64,000 nucleotides of DNA from Solirubrobacterales bacterium (GTDB taxonomy: Bacteria > Actinomycetota > Thermoleophilia > Solirubrobacterales > Solirubrobacteraceae): NCBI GenBank assembly GCA_027451345.1, contig DAIDJO010000095.1, positions 1-64,000 of the forward strand, in the 5' to 3' direction. The notes below the pieces were generated by a model. It made no database searches. It saw only the letters and a program-made list of their open reading frames with translations, and was not told the DNA's origin. Shown here one piece after another: positions 24,297 to 33,670 of this stretch (position 1 is its first letter; each line of letters starts with the position of its first letter). The position numbers were made by a program, and so were the translations under genes.

Positions 24297-25794
24297 CCCG
24301 CGCGCCACCTACGCCGCCGCCGATCTCGGCGCCGAGTCGGGCCGGGTCATCCTCGGCCACCTCGGTGACGGGACGCTGACGCTCGAGGAGGTCCACCGCT
24401 TCCCCAACACGCCCGTCACCCTGCCCGATGGGATCCACTGGAACCTGCTCACCCTGTTCGAGCAGATCCGTCACGGCCTCGAACTGGCGGTCACCGGGCG
24501 TGGCGGGCTCGACGGAATCGGGGTCGACGCCTGGGGCGTCGACTACGGCCTGCTCGACGGCGAGCACCGCCTGCTCGGGATCCCCTACCACTACCGTGAC
24601 GCCCGGACCGACGGGATGATCGAGCTGGCGGAGCGGCGGCTCGCCCCGGAGGCGCGCTACGCCCGCACCGGCATCCAGACGATGCCAATCAACACCGTCT
24701 TCCAGCTGCTGGCCGAGCGCGACAGTCCAGCGCTCGCCGCGGCCGAGCGCATCGCCCTGATCCCGGACCTCATCGGCCTGTGGCTGACGGGGGAGCTCGT
24801 CAACGAGTCGACGATCGCCTCCACGACCGGGCTGCTCGACGCCCGCACCGGCGGTTGGGCGCGAGACACGGCCGACGCGCTCGGGCTGCCCGGACGGATC
24901 TTCGCGGGGCCGACCGTCGAGCCCGGCTCGGCGCTCGGGACGGTGCGCGACGAGCTCGAGAGCCTGGGTGGCCTGCCCGTCTGGAACGTCGCCGCCCACG
25001 ACACCGCCTCCGCGTTCGTCGCCGCGCCGGTGAGCTCGCCCCACGCCGCGATCCTCTCCTCGGGCACCTGGTCGCTGCTCGGGGTCGAGGTCGATGCCCC
25101 GGTGCTCGACCGTGCCGCACTCGCCGCGAACCTCACCAACGAGCGCGGTCTCGGAGGGACGATCCGACTGCTGCGCAACGTGATGGGGCTGTGGCTCGTA
25201 CAGGAGTGCCGCCGCCGGTGGTCTGAGCAGGGACTCGACCTCGACTACACCGAGCTGGGCCGACTGGCCGGGGACGCCGGCGAGGCCGACCCGCTCTTCG
25301 ACCCCGACCATCCGGATCTCCTGCACCGGGGCGACATGCCGTCACGGATCGCACGGCTCTGCGCCGCGGCGGGCCAGCCGGCGCCGGCCGATCCCGGCCA
25401 GGTCGTGCGCTCGATCCTGCTGTCCCTCGCCTGCAAGTACCACGTCGTGCTGCGCCGGCTGGAGGGCGTCAGCGGCCGAAGCTTCGACGTGATCCACGTC
25501 ATCGGCGGTGGCGCGCGCAACCGGGTGCTCTGCCAGCTCACCGCCGACATCACCGGCCTGCCCGTGGTCGCCGGGCCCGTGGAGGCCACCGCACTCGGAA
25601 ACATCCTCGTCCAGGCCCAGGCCTCCGGGCAGCTCGGGTCGTTGCGCGAGATGCGCGCTCTCGTCACCTCGGCCTGCGCCCTCGAGCGCTTCGAACCGTC
25701 CGCCGACGGGCGGGCCGGCGCCGTCTTCGAACGGTTCCTCGCCGTCACCGGCCTGAGCCCTGCCCTCCCCGAACCGACCCTCGCCCGAACATGA
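24289..25794 (+). CDS. rhaB: Rhamnulokinase
   Basis: 501 aa FGGY-family carbohydrate kinase. N-terminal phosphate loop AADLGAESGRVILG at 5-18, LPDGIHWNLLTLFEQI, GVDAWGVDYGLLDG (catalytic Asp), WSLLGVE, and the C-terminal ATP motif IHVIGGGARNRVLCQLTAD. Phosphorylates L-rhamnulose to rhamnulose-1-phosphate in the cytosol. TTG start at 24289 inside the end of rhaM; no in-frame ATG or GTG is nearer the conserved region. Confidence 0.93.
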   Translation: MSDPRATYAAADLGAESGRVILGHLGDGTLTLEEVHRFPNTPVTLPDGIHWNLLTLFEQIRHGLELAVTGRGGLDGIGVDAWGVDYGLLDGEHRLLGIPYHYRDARTDGMIELAERRLAPEARYARTGIQTMPINTVFQLLAERDSPALAAAERIALIPDLIGLWLTGELVNESTIASTTGLLDARTGGWARDTADALGLPGRIFAGPTVEPGSALGTVRDELESLGGLPVWNVAAHDTASAFVAAPVSSPHAAILSSGTWSLLGVEVDAPVLDRAALAANLTNERGLGGTIRLLRNVMGLWLVQECRRRWSEQGLDLDYTELGRLAGDAGEADPLFDPDHPDLLHRGDMPSRIARLCAAAGQPAPADPGQVVRSILLSLACKYHVVLRRLEGVSGRSFDVIHVIGGGARNRVLCQLTADITGLPVVAGPVEATALGNILVQAQASGQLGSLREMRALVTSACALERFEPSADGRAGAVFERFLAVTGLSPALPEPTLART

Positions 25795-26948
25795 ACCCAA
25801 CCCAGACCCTCACCGACGCCCTCGCCGAGCTCAGCATCGAGACCCCCTCGTGGGGCTACGGCGACTCCGGTACCCGCTTCGCCGTCTTCCCTCAGCCGGG
25901 CCGGCCCCGCGACGTCCACGAGCGGCTGCAGGACGCGGCCGAGGTGCACCGGCTGACCGGCTCGGCGCCACGCGTGGCCCTGCACTTCCCCTGGGACGCC
26001 ACCGACGACTACGCCGCCCTGCGCGCCCACGCCGAGTCACTCGGGCTCGGGATCGGCGCCGTGAATCCGAACCTGTTCCAGGATCCCAGGTACAAACTCG
26101 GATCGGTGACACACCCGGACCCGGCGGTGCGCCGCGCCGCCACCGACCACCTCCTCGAGTGCGTCGAGATCGCCACCGCCCTCGGCTCCACCGCGCAGTC
26201 GCTGTGGCTCGCCGACGGCACCAACTACGCCGGGCAGGACGACCTGATGGCCCGCCGTGGCCGCCTGCTCGGCTGCCTGCACGAGGTCTACACCGCACTG
26301 CCGGAGGAGCAGGAGCTGCTCGTCGAGTACAAACCGTTCGAACCGGCCTTCTACGCGACCGACATCCCGGACTGGGGCTCGGCGGTGCTCATCTGCCACG
26401 AGCTCGGCCCGCGGGCGCGGGTGCTCGTCGACTTCGGTCACCACCTGCACGGCACCAACGTCGAGCAGATCGTCGCGCAGCTCGCCGCCGTCGGCCGTCT
26501 CGGCGGCTTCCACTTCAACAACCGCAAGTACGCCGATGACGACCTGATCGTTGGCTCGACCAACCCGTTCGAGCTGTTCCTCGTCTTCTGCGAGCTGATC
26601 GGATCCGGGCAGCCGCTCCCGCGGCTGACGATCGATCAATCCCACAACGTCGAGAACAAGGTCGAGGCGATGCTGCTGAGCGTCGTCAACCTGCAGGAGG
26701 CGTACGCCAAGGCGCTCCTCGTCGACCGGGAGGTCCTGGCGCACCGCCAGCGGGAGGGCGACGTGCTGGGCGCCCACGAGGTGCTGCTCGACGCCTACGC
26801 CTCCGATGTCCGCCCCCTCTGCGCCGCCGCCCGAACCGCTCGGGGGGCCTCCGCGAACCCCCTGGAGGAGTTCCGCGCCTCCGGCTACACCGAGCGCCGG
26901 GCGGCCGAGCGTCAATCTGGAACCACCACTGTGAAAGGCCTGTCATGA
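25791..26948 (+). CDS. rhaI: L-rhamnose isomerase
   Basis: 385 aa TIM-barrel isomerase of the Pseudomonas-stutzeri-like RhaI group rather than E. coli RhaA. Metal and substrate residues are visible in VALHFPWDATDDY, VEYKPFEPAFYATDIPDW (Glu), VLVDFGHHLHGTN (Asp, His), GFHFNNRKYADDD and LTIDQSHNVENK. Converts L-rhamnose to L-rhamnulose. Overlaps rhaB by ATGA upstream and the aldolase/dehydrogenase gene downstream. Confidence 0.93.
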   Translation: MNPTQTLTDALAELSIETPSWGYGDSGTRFAVFPQPGRPRDVHERLQDAAEVHRLTGSAPRVALHFPWDATDDYAALRAHAESLGLGIGAVNPNLFQDPRYKLGSVTHPDPAVRRAATDHLLECVEIATALGSTAQSLWLADGTNYAGQDDLMARRGRLLGCLHEVYTALPEEQELLVEYKPFEPAFYATDIPDWGSAVLICHELGPRARVLVDFGHHLHGTNVEQIVAQLAAVGRLGGFHFNNRKYADDDLIVGSTNPFELFLVFCELIGSGQPLPRLTIDQSHNVENKVEAMLLSVVNLQEAYAKALLVDREVLAHRQREGDVLGAHEVLLDAYASDVRPLCAAARTARGASANPLEEFRASGYTERRAAERQSGTTTVKGLS

Positions 26949-29032
26949 GCGTGACCACCCGAATCGTGAACCCGATCCCGAACGAGTGGGACGACGCCGC
27001 CGCGGCGCAGGCGACCACGACCCTGCAGCAGGTCGTGTTCGCCTCCCATCTGCTCGGGGGCAACCGCGCCCTGGCGAACTTCGGAGGCGGCAACACCTCG
27101 GCCAAGGGCGCCACGGTGGACCATGTCGGCCGTGAGATCTCCTCCATCTGGGTGAAGGGGTCGGGCAGCGACCTCGCCACCATGTCGGACCGCGACTTCA
27201 CGCCGCTGCGCCTCGAGGAGGTGCTGCCGCTGTTCGAGCGCGACGAGATGAGCGACGAGGAGATGGTCGCCCACCTCGCCCGCTGCCAGATCGATCCGGC
27301 CGCACCGCGCTCCTCGATCGAGACGCTGTTGCATGCGTTCATCCCGGCCGCCCACGTCCACCACACGCACCCCGACGCGATCAACGTCCTGGCCTGCTCG
27401 GCGGACGGGCGAGAGCTCATCCACGAGTGCTTCGGCGACGCCGCGGCCTGGGTCGAGTACATCCGTCCGGGCTTCACCCTGGCCAAGCAGGTCGGTGCCG
27501 CCGTGCGCGAGAACCCGGAACTCGGGCTCGTCGTGCTCGGCAAGCACGGGCTCGTCGTGTGGGGGGACACGGCCCGGGAGGCCTACGAGCGCACCGTCGC
27601 CATCTGCAATCAGGCGGCTGACTTCGTCAACGCGCGCGCGGCCGGTGCGGTCCGCTTCGGCGGCCCGGGGACGGGTGGGCGGCTCGACGCCGACCAGCGC
27701 CGAGCGACGCTGCAGGCGATCCTTCCGACCCTGCGCGGCGCCGTCTCCTCGCAGACGGCGAAGATCCTCCTCACCGATCTGTCCGAGTCCGCCTGTGAGT
27801 TCGTCGACTCGGCGCAGGCCGGATCACTCACCGGGATCGGCGCGGCCTGCCCGGACCACCTCGTCCACACCAAGCGCCTGCCCCTGTGGGTCCCCTATGA
27901 CCCGGCAGCGGACGACCTGCACGTGCTGCGACGCCGCATCGTCGAGGGCGCCGCGCGCTACCGGGAGGAATACCGCGCGTATTTCGAGCAACACGCCGCC
28001 GCGGGCGACATGATGGCCGACCCCGACGCGCGCGTGGTTCTCATCCAGAACGTCGGGCTGGTGGCGGTCGCTCCGACGCTGAAGAACGCCCGCATCTCCC
28101 GCGACCTCTACCACCGGGCGATCGAGGTGATGGCGGGCGCCGGCGCGGTGTCGCAGTTCGTCTCGCTGACGGCAGCCGAGAGCTTCGCCATCGAGTACTG
28201 GCCGCTCGAGCTCTACAAGCTGTCGCTCGCCCCGAAGCCGGGCGAGCTGCAGGGGAAGGTCGCCCTCGTCACGGGCGCCGCCGGCGGCATCGGCCACGCG
28301 ATCCTGCGGACGCTCGCGGCCGCGGGTGCGGCGGTGGTGGGCTTCGACATCGACGCGGACGGCGCCGCGCAGGCGGTCGCCGAGTTCGGCGACCTCGGCG
28401 TCGCCGTCTCCGGCGACGTCACCGACGAGTCGGCGGTGGGCGACGCCTACGCAGCGGCGGTGGCCGCCTTCGGCGGCGTGGACATCGTCGTCTCCAACGC
28501 GGGCATCGCCTCGAGCGCTCCGGTGAGCGAGACGACCCTCGCCGAGTGGAACCGCAACCAGAGTGTGCTGTCCACCGGCTACTTCCTCGTCGCGCGCGAG
28601 GCGTTCCGCATGCTCGAGGCCCAGGGCATCGGGGGCTCGATCGTCTTCGTCGCGTCGAAGAACTCGCTCGTCGCGGGGCCGAACGCCTCCGCCTACTCGA
28701 CGGCCAAGGCGGCCGAGCTCCACCTCGCCCGCTGCCTGGCGGCGGAGGGGGGCGCGGCGTCGATCCGGGTCAACACCGTCAACCCCGACGCGGTGCTCCA
28801 GGGCTCGCGGATCTGGGACTCGAGCTGGCGCACGGAGCGCGCGGAGGCGTACGGCATCGATCCCGAGCAGCTCGAAGAGCATTACCGTAAGCGGACCGTG
28901 CTCGGCGTCAACGTCACCCCCGAAGACATTGCCAGCGCCGTGCTCCACTTCGCCTCGACGGCACGCTCGGGCAAGAGCACCGGCAACCTCCTGAACGTCG
29001 ACGGCGGCGTGCCCGCCGCCTTCCCCAGGTAG
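26945..29032 (+). CDS. rhaEW: Bifunctional rhamnulose-1-phosphate aldolase/L-lactaldehyde dehydrogenase
   Basis: 695 aa fusion. Residues about 20-400 are a class II aldolase/adducin domain with NFGGGNTSAKG and the zinc site HVHHTHPDAIN. Residues about 430-695 are a short-chain dehydrogenase with TGAAGGIGHAIL (cofactor loop), SNAG and the catalytic YSTAKAAEL (YxxxK). Splits rhamnulose-1-phosphate into DHAP and L-lactaldehyde and oxidises the latter to L-lactate, so it feeds the lutABC genes that follow 13 bp later. Confidence 0.93.
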   Translation: MSVTTRIVNPIPNEWDDAAAAQATTTLQQVVFASHLLGGNRALANFGGGNTSAKGATVDHVGREISSIWVKGSGSDLATMSDRDFTPLRLEEVLPLFERDEMSDEEMVAHLARCQIDPAAPRSSIETLLHAFIPAAHVHHTHPDAINVLACSADGRELIHECFGDAAAWVEYIRPGFTLAKQVGAAVRENPELGLVVLGKHGLVVWGDTAREAYERTVAICNQAADFVNARAAGAVRFGGPGTGGRLDADQRRATLQAILPTLRGAVSSQTAKILLTDLSESACEFVDSAQAGSLTGIGAACPDHLVHTKRLPLWVPYDPAADDLHVLRRRIVEGAARYREEYRAYFEQHAAAGDMMADPDARVVLIQNVGLVAVAPTLKNARISRDLYHRAIEVMAGAGAVSQFVSLTAAESFAIEYWPLELYKLSLAPKPGELQGKVALVTGAAGGIGHAILRTLAAAGAAVVGFDIDADGAAQAVAEFGDLGVAVSGDVTDESAVGDAYAAAVAAFGGVDIVVSNAGIASSAPVSETTLAEWNRNQSVLSTGYFLVAREAFRMLEAQGIGGSIVFVASKNSLVAGPNASAYSTAKAAELHLARCLAAEGGAASIRVNTVNPDAVLQGSRIWDSSWRTERAEAYGIDPEQLEEHYRKRTVLGVNVTPEDIASAVLHFASTARSGKSTGNLLNVDGGVPAAFPR

Positions 29033-29045
29033 GCCCGGCGGTGGA

Positions 29046-29801
29046 ATGAGGATCGCGCTCTTCATCACCTGCCTCGGAGACACCCTGTTTCCGAGGACGG
29101 GCCAGGCGACGGTCGCGATCCTCGAGCGCCTCGGTCACGCCGTGCGGTTCCCCGCCGGCCAGACGTGCTGCGGCCAGATGCACGTCAACTCCGGCTACGC
29201 GGCGCAGGCGACGGGGCTGCTCGAGCGCTTCGTTCGCGTCTTCGGAGACGACGGCGTCGACGCCGTTGTCTCCCCGTCCGGGTCGTGCGCGGCGATGGTT
29301 CGCCACCACTACCCCCGGCTCGCCGAGGAGGCGGGCGATGCCGGGTTGCGGGAGGCGGTGGCAAGCCTGGCCCCGCGGGTCTTCGAGCTCTCCGATTTCC
29401 TCGTCGGTGAGCTCGGCGTCGAGGATGTCGGCGCGTACTTCCCCCACCGTGTCACCTACCACCCGAGCTGCCACGCGACGCGGGTGCTGCAGGTGGGCGA
29501 CGCACCGCTGCGACTGCTGCGTCGGGTACGCGGGATCGACCTGCAGGAGCTGCCCGAGGCGGCCGCCTGCTGCGGCTTCGGGGGCACGTTCGCCGTCAAG
29601 AACGCGGACGTGTCCGCGGCGATGCTGACCGACAAGATGGAGGCGATCCTCGGCACCGGGGCGGAGGTCTGCACGGCGCTCGACAGCTCGTGCCTGATGC
29701 ACATCGGCGGCGGCCTGCAGCGGCAGCGCAGCGGCGTCCGCACGCTGCACCTGGCCGAGATCCTCGCCTCGACCGACGCCGGGGGCCCCGCGCATGCCTG
29801 A
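29046..29801 (+). CDS. lutA: L-lactate utilisation protein LutA (Fe-S subunit)
   Basis: 251 aa with two CCG (DUF3400/GlpC-like) cysteine-rich domains: FPAGQTCCGQMHVNSGY and YHPSCHATRVL..AACCGFGGTFAVKN. Same layout as LutA/YkgE. With LutB and LutC it oxidises L-lactate to pyruvate and passes electrons to the respiratory chain. Ends overlapping lutB by 8 bp. Confidence 0.92.
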   Translation: MRIALFITCLGDTLFPRTGQATVAILERLGHAVRFPAGQTCCGQMHVNSGYAAQATGLLERFVRVFGDDGVDAVVSPSGSCAAMVRHHYPRLAEEAGDAGLREAVASLAPRVFELSDFLVGELGVEDVGAYFPHRVTYHPSCHATRVLQVGDAPLRLLRRVRGIDLQELPEAAACCGFGGTFAVKNADVSAAMLTDKMEAILGTGAEVCTALDSSCLMHIGGGLQRQRSGVRTLHLAEILASTDAGGPAHA

Positions 29802-31215
29802 CACCGGCTTTCCCGCCGCGGCGCGCACCGCGCTTGCGGACACACAGCTGCGGCGCAACCTGCACGTGGCCACCCACACGATTCGCGACAAGCGCCTGCG
29901 CGCGGTCGCCGAAGTGCCGGACTGGGAGGAGCTGCGCGAGGCCGGCCGCCGGATCAAGCAGCACGCGATGCGCCACCTCGACGAGCATCTGGAGACGCTC
30001 GAGGCCGCCGTCCAGCGCGCCGGTGGCACCGTCCATTGGGCGGCCGACGCGACGGCGGCCAACCGCATCGTCGCCGACCTGATCGCCGCCACCGGCGAGC
30101 GCGAGGTGGTGAAGGTCAAGTCGATCCTCACGGACGAGATCCGGTTGAACGACGCCCTGCGGGCGCGGGGCATCACCGCCCACGAAACCGACCTCGCCGA
30201 GCTCATCAACCAGCTGAGCGGGGACACCGCCTCGCACATCCTCGTGCCCGCCATCCACCGCAACCGGGCGGAGATCGGCGAGCTGTTCCGCCGCCACCTG
30301 CCCGACGCGGGGGACCTGAGCGACGACCCGCGCGCGCTCGCGGGCGCGGCGCGGGCCTACCTCCGCGACCTGTTCCTCGCCTCCCGCGTCGCGGTGAGCG
30401 GGGCGAACTTCGCGATCGCCGAGACCGGGACGGTCGGCGTGGTCGAGTCCGAGGGCAACGGCCGCATGTGCCTGACACTGCCAGACACGCTGATCACCGT
30501 CATGGGCATCGAGAAGGTGCTGCCGCGCCTGGCCGACCTCGAGGTCATGCTGCAGCTGCTCCCCCGCTCCTCCACGGCGGAGCGGATGAACCCGTACACC
30601 TCGCTGTGGACCGGGGTGACCCCGGGGGACGGACCCCGTGCCTTCCATCTCGTGCTCCTCGACGGCGGCCGCACGAATGCGCTGCGCGACACGACCGGGC
30701 GCCAGGCTCTGCACTGCATCCGCTGCTCGGCCTGCCTGAACGTCTGCCCGGTCTACGAGCGCACCGGCGGGCACGCCTACGGCTCGGTGTACCCCGGACC
30801 GATCGGGGCCATCCTGACCCCGCAGCTGACCGATCTGCACGGCGGCCGCACCCTGCCCTGGGCCTCGTCGCTGTGCGGCGCCTGTTACGAGGTCTGCCCG
30901 GTGAAGATCGATATTCCGACGGTGCTCATCCACCTCCGCGGCCGGATCGTGGCCGGCGGACAGGCGGCCCCGAGGATGGAGGACCGCGCCGAACACGCCG
31001 GGATGCGAGCCGCGGCGGCGACGTTCCGGCGACCGTGGCTCTACCGTCTCGCGCAGCGCGTGGGCCTGCCCGTCGCCCGACGGTTGGTGCGCCACGAGCG
31101 CCTCATGGCCGCCCTGCCCGGCCCGCTCGGACGCTGGGGGGCGGTGCGTGATCTCCCCGCTCCGCCGGCCGAGACCTTCCGCGACTGGTGGCGCGGGCGG
31201 GAGGAGACGCCGTGA
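29794..31215 (+). CDS. lutB: L-lactate utilisation protein LutB (4Fe-4S)
   Basis: 473 aa, family-typical length. N-terminal LUD domain (ATAANRIVADLIAATGEREVVKVKS) and a ferredoxin part with two clusters: CIRCSACLNVCPVY and CGACYEVCPVKIDIP near residues 310-370. Electron-transfer core of the lactate-oxidising complex. Overlaps lutA, and its stop overlaps the lutC GTG (GTGA). Confidence 0.93.
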   Translation: MPDTGFPAAARTALADTQLRRNLHVATHTIRDKRLRAVAEVPDWEELREAGRRIKQHAMRHLDEHLETLEAAVQRAGGTVHWAADATAANRIVADLIAATGEREVVKVKSILTDEIRLNDALRARGITAHETDLAELINQLSGDTASHILVPAIHRNRAEIGELFRRHLPDAGDLSDDPRALAGAARAYLRDLFLASRVAVSGANFAIAETGTVGVVESEGNGRMCLTLPDTLITVMGIEKVLPRLADLEVMLQLLPRSSTAERMNPYTSLWTGVTPGDGPRAFHLVLLDGGRTNALRDTTGRQALHCIRCSACLNVCPVYERTGGHAYGSVYPGPIGAILTPQLTDLHGGRTLPWASSLCGACYEVCPVKIDIPTVLIHLRGRIVAGGQAAPRMEDRAEHAGMRAAAATFRRPWLYRLAQRVGLPVARRLVRHERLMAALPGPLGRWGAVRDLPAPPAETFRDWWRGREETP

Positions 31216-31916
31216 GCGACCGCGCACTGGTCCTCGGCCGCATCCGCAGCGCGCTGGCCGACGTCCCGGCGGACGAGCCCTCAGCGTGGTCGTGGGCCGA
31301 GGACCCGGACCCGGCCGCGGCCTACCGTCGTGGTCGCCGCGACGAGGACCGGGCCGTCCTGGTCGAGCGCTTCCTCGAGCGCTGCGGGGAGTATTCGGCG
31401 ACGGTGCAGCGCTGCGAGGAGCCCTCGCTGGTGGCGGCGCTCACCGCCATCTGCGAGCGTCATGCCGTCCGGACCCTCCTCGTCCCCCCGGGCTTCGACG
31501 AGCATCGGCTGCCGCCGGACCTCGCGATCGAACGCGATGATCCACCGCTCTCGGTCGAGCGACTCGATATCGGCGACGCTGTGCTCACCGGCTGCGCCGT
31601 GGCGATCGCCGAGACCGGCACGATCGTCCTCGACGGCGGGCCCGGGCAGGGCCGCCGGGCGCTCAGCCTCCTTCCCGACCTGCACGTCGTCATCGTCGAC
31701 GCGGACCGGATCGTGAGCGGGGTGCCCGAGGGGGTCGACGCACTCGCCGCGGCCGTGACCGAGCGCCGCCCGCTCACGCTCATCTCCGGCCCGTCGGCGA
31801 CCTCCGACATCGAGCTGACCCGGGTGGAGGGCGTGCACGGCCCCCGGCGGCTCGAGGTTCTCGTCGTCGCGCCGTCCGGCGAGGATCCATACTGGGCCGC
31901 AGCGGAGCGAGGGTGA
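31212..31916 (+). CDS. lutC: L-lactate utilisation protein LutC (LUD domain)
   Basis: 234 aa LUD/YkgG-type protein; GCAVAIAETGTIVLDGGPGQGRRALSLLPDLHVVIV is the conserved LutC region. GTG 31212 is chosen because it overlaps the lutB stop; the track's 31188 start lies within lutB. The third subunit of the lactate oxidation system, required for activity in studied members. Confidence 0.9.
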   Translation: MSDRALVLGRIRSALADVPADEPSAWSWAEDPDPAAAYRRGRRDEDRAVLVERFLERCGEYSATVQRCEEPSLVAALTAICERHAVRTLLVPPGFDEHRLPPDLAIERDDPPLSVERLDIGDAVLTGCAVAIAETGTIVLDGGPGQGRRALSLLPDLHVVIVDADRIVSGVPEGVDALAAAVTERRPLTLISGPSATSDIELTRVEGVHGPRRLEVLVVAPSGEDPYWAAAERG

Positions 31917-32743
31917 TGAGCAGACGAGACGCAACTCAGCGCGAGCCGATGCTCGCCGAGGCACGCCGGGCGGCGATCGCCGACATGCTCCGCGCCGCCG
32001 GGTCGGTCACCGTGGGCGAGGTGCAGGAGCAGCTCGGCGTCTCCCCGATGACCGCGCGGCGCGACCTGGCCGAGCTGTCACGGCGCGGGCTGGCACACCG
32101 CACCCACGGCGGCGCGGTGGTGCCGTCGATCTCCGTCCACGAGGACTCGTTCACCCAGCGTCTGGAGACCGAGACGAGCGCCAAACGCCTGCTGGCGGAT
32201 GCCGCGGTCGAACTCCTCGCTCAGCGGGACGCCGTCTTCCTCGACTCCTCGACCTCGAGCTATTTCGTCGCCCGGCGGATCCTCGATCTCGGCTTCGAGA
32301 TCACGATCGTCACCAACAGCCTGCCGATCGCCCAGCTCGTCGCCGCCCAGGCGCCCCCCAACATCGAGCTCGTGTGCGTGGGCGGGCTGCTGCGCACCCT
32401 GAGCCAATCCTTCGTCGGGCCGCACGCGATCCGCACGATCGAGGGCCATTTCACCGACCACGCCTTCTTCAGCATCAAGGCGGTGATGGAGAACGGCCAG
32501 CTCGCCGACGTCGACCCGCTCGAGGCGGAGGTCAAGCGGGCGATGATCGCCCACGCCAACCAGGCCGTGCTGCTGATCGACCACACGAAGCTCACCACGC
32601 GAGGGCTGAACGCCATCGGCCCCGTCTCCGATGTCTCGCTCGTCCTCGCCCACGGCGCGGGTCCCTCCGACCTGCGTCGGTTCCAGGCGCTCGGTGTTCC
32701 GGTCCGGGTGGCGAGCGAGCGCCTCGGGGCGTCGCTGAACTGA
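31916..32743 (+). CDS. DeoR family transcriptional regulator
   Basis: 275 aa. N-terminal DeoR winged helix at about 20-75 (IADMLRAAGSVTVGEVQEQLGVSPMTARRDLAELSRRGLAHRTHGGAV) and a DeoR C-terminal sensor domain (AVFLDSSTSSYFVARRIL, LLIDHTKLTTRGLNAIG). DeoR sensors usually bind a phosphorylated sugar, here plausibly rhamnulose-1-phosphate or DHAP. Last gene of the rhamnose operon, overlapping lutC, so it is probably an autoregulated repressor acting at the inverted repeat at 17602. GTG 31913 is the alternative start. Confidence 0.9.
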   Translation: MSRRDATQREPMLAEARRAAIADMLRAAGSVTVGEVQEQLGVSPMTARRDLAELSRRGLAHRTHGGAVVPSISVHEDSFTQRLETETSAKRLLADAAVELLAQRDAVFLDSSTSSYFVARRILDLGFEITIVTNSLPIAQLVAAQAPPNIELVCVGGLLRTLSQSFVGPHAIRTIEGHFTDHAFFSIKAVMENGQLADVDPLEAEVKRAMIAHANQAVLLIDHTKLTTRGLNAIGPVSDVSLVLAHGAGPSDLRRFQALGVPVRVASERLGASLN

Positions 32744-32883
32744 GCGGCGCCCGCCATGCGCAGGACGGCTGACCGTCTCTCGGTGTTGCCGGGCCACCGT
32801 TCGGCGCGCAGAACAGCCGCGAGCGGGGTAGTGGCGCCTCAACTTCCGCATGGATGGCGGATCACCGAAGGAGGCGCGGGGAA

Positions 32884-33636
32884 ATGGGATGGAAGCTGGT
32901 TGATCGCGTGACCGGCCTGGTCGCGACACCGCTGGTGCTCGCCGCGCTGCTGCCGGCACAGGCGTCGGCCGCCTCGGGGCCGACCGACACGAGTCCGCCG
33001 GTCGTCTCGACCGCATCCGGGCAGCCGCCGGCGGTGGGCGACACGCTCACGGTCACCTCCGGGACGTGGAGCGGGAGCCCGACGCCACAGGTCTACGCCT
33101 ACACGTGGTGGGACTGCACGCCGGGCGGCGGCTCGGGCACCGATTGCACGGAGATTGCCGCGGCGGGCTCGGACTCGACGACGTACACGCTCACGGCGGC
33201 CGATGTCGGCCGGCAGGTGCAGGTCGACGTCTACGTGGACAACGGCGAGCACGCCTCCGCGTGGAGCAACCTCACGGCGACCGTCGCGGCGACGCCGACG
33301 CTGCTCGGGGCACCGCAGGTGCTTGGCGCCGCGCGCGCCGGCGCCACCCTGCGTGCCGCGCCCGGGACCTGGGCGGGCACCCCGACCGCCTACCGCTATT
33401 CGTGGTGGGCCTGTCCACCCCATCGGGCGTGCACCCTGATCCCGGAGGCCCCTTCGAGTCGTCTCAGCGTCCGCGGCGCCGAGGTCGGCAACCGGATCGA
33501 GGTGCAGGTGGTGGCGTCCAATGCCGCCGGCGCGAGTCGGCCGGCGCGGTCGGCGGCCACGGCGCCGGTGCCCGCCCGGCGCCGCTCGAGGCGGCTGATG
33601 CGTCCGCATCGGCGCCCGTCCCTGTTGCTGTTCTGA
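32884..33636 (+). CDS. Secreted protein with two Ig-like repeats
   Basis: 250 aa from ATG 32884, with AAGGAGG 9 nt upstream. Signal peptide LVATPLVLAALLPAQASA. Two related about 90-residue modules: PAVGDTLTVTSGTWSGSPTPQVYAYTWWDC and RAGATLRAAPGTWAGTPTAYRYSWWACP, each with a Trp-Trp/Ala-Cys core and a probable internal disulfide. The Arg-rich tail RRRSRRLMRPHRR could bind the cell wall or be cytosolic. No enzymatic motif and no anchor seen. The same modules are common in surface proteins of some actinobacteria. Function unknown. Confidence 0.7.
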   Translation: MGWKLVDRVTGLVATPLVLAALLPAQASAASGPTDTSPPVVSTASGQPPAVGDTLTVTSGTWSGSPTPQVYAYTWWDCTPGGGSGTDCTEIAAAGSDSTTYTLTAADVGRQVQVDVYVDNGEHASAWSNLTATVAATPTLLGAPQVLGAARAGATLRAAPGTWAGTPTAYRYSWWACPPHRACTLIPEAPSSRLSVRGAEVGNRIEVQVVASNAAGASRPARSAATAPVPARRRSRRLMRPHRRPSLLLF

Positions 33637-33670
33637 CGCCGTCGGGGGTGCGCCGCTAGCATCCCGCGCC

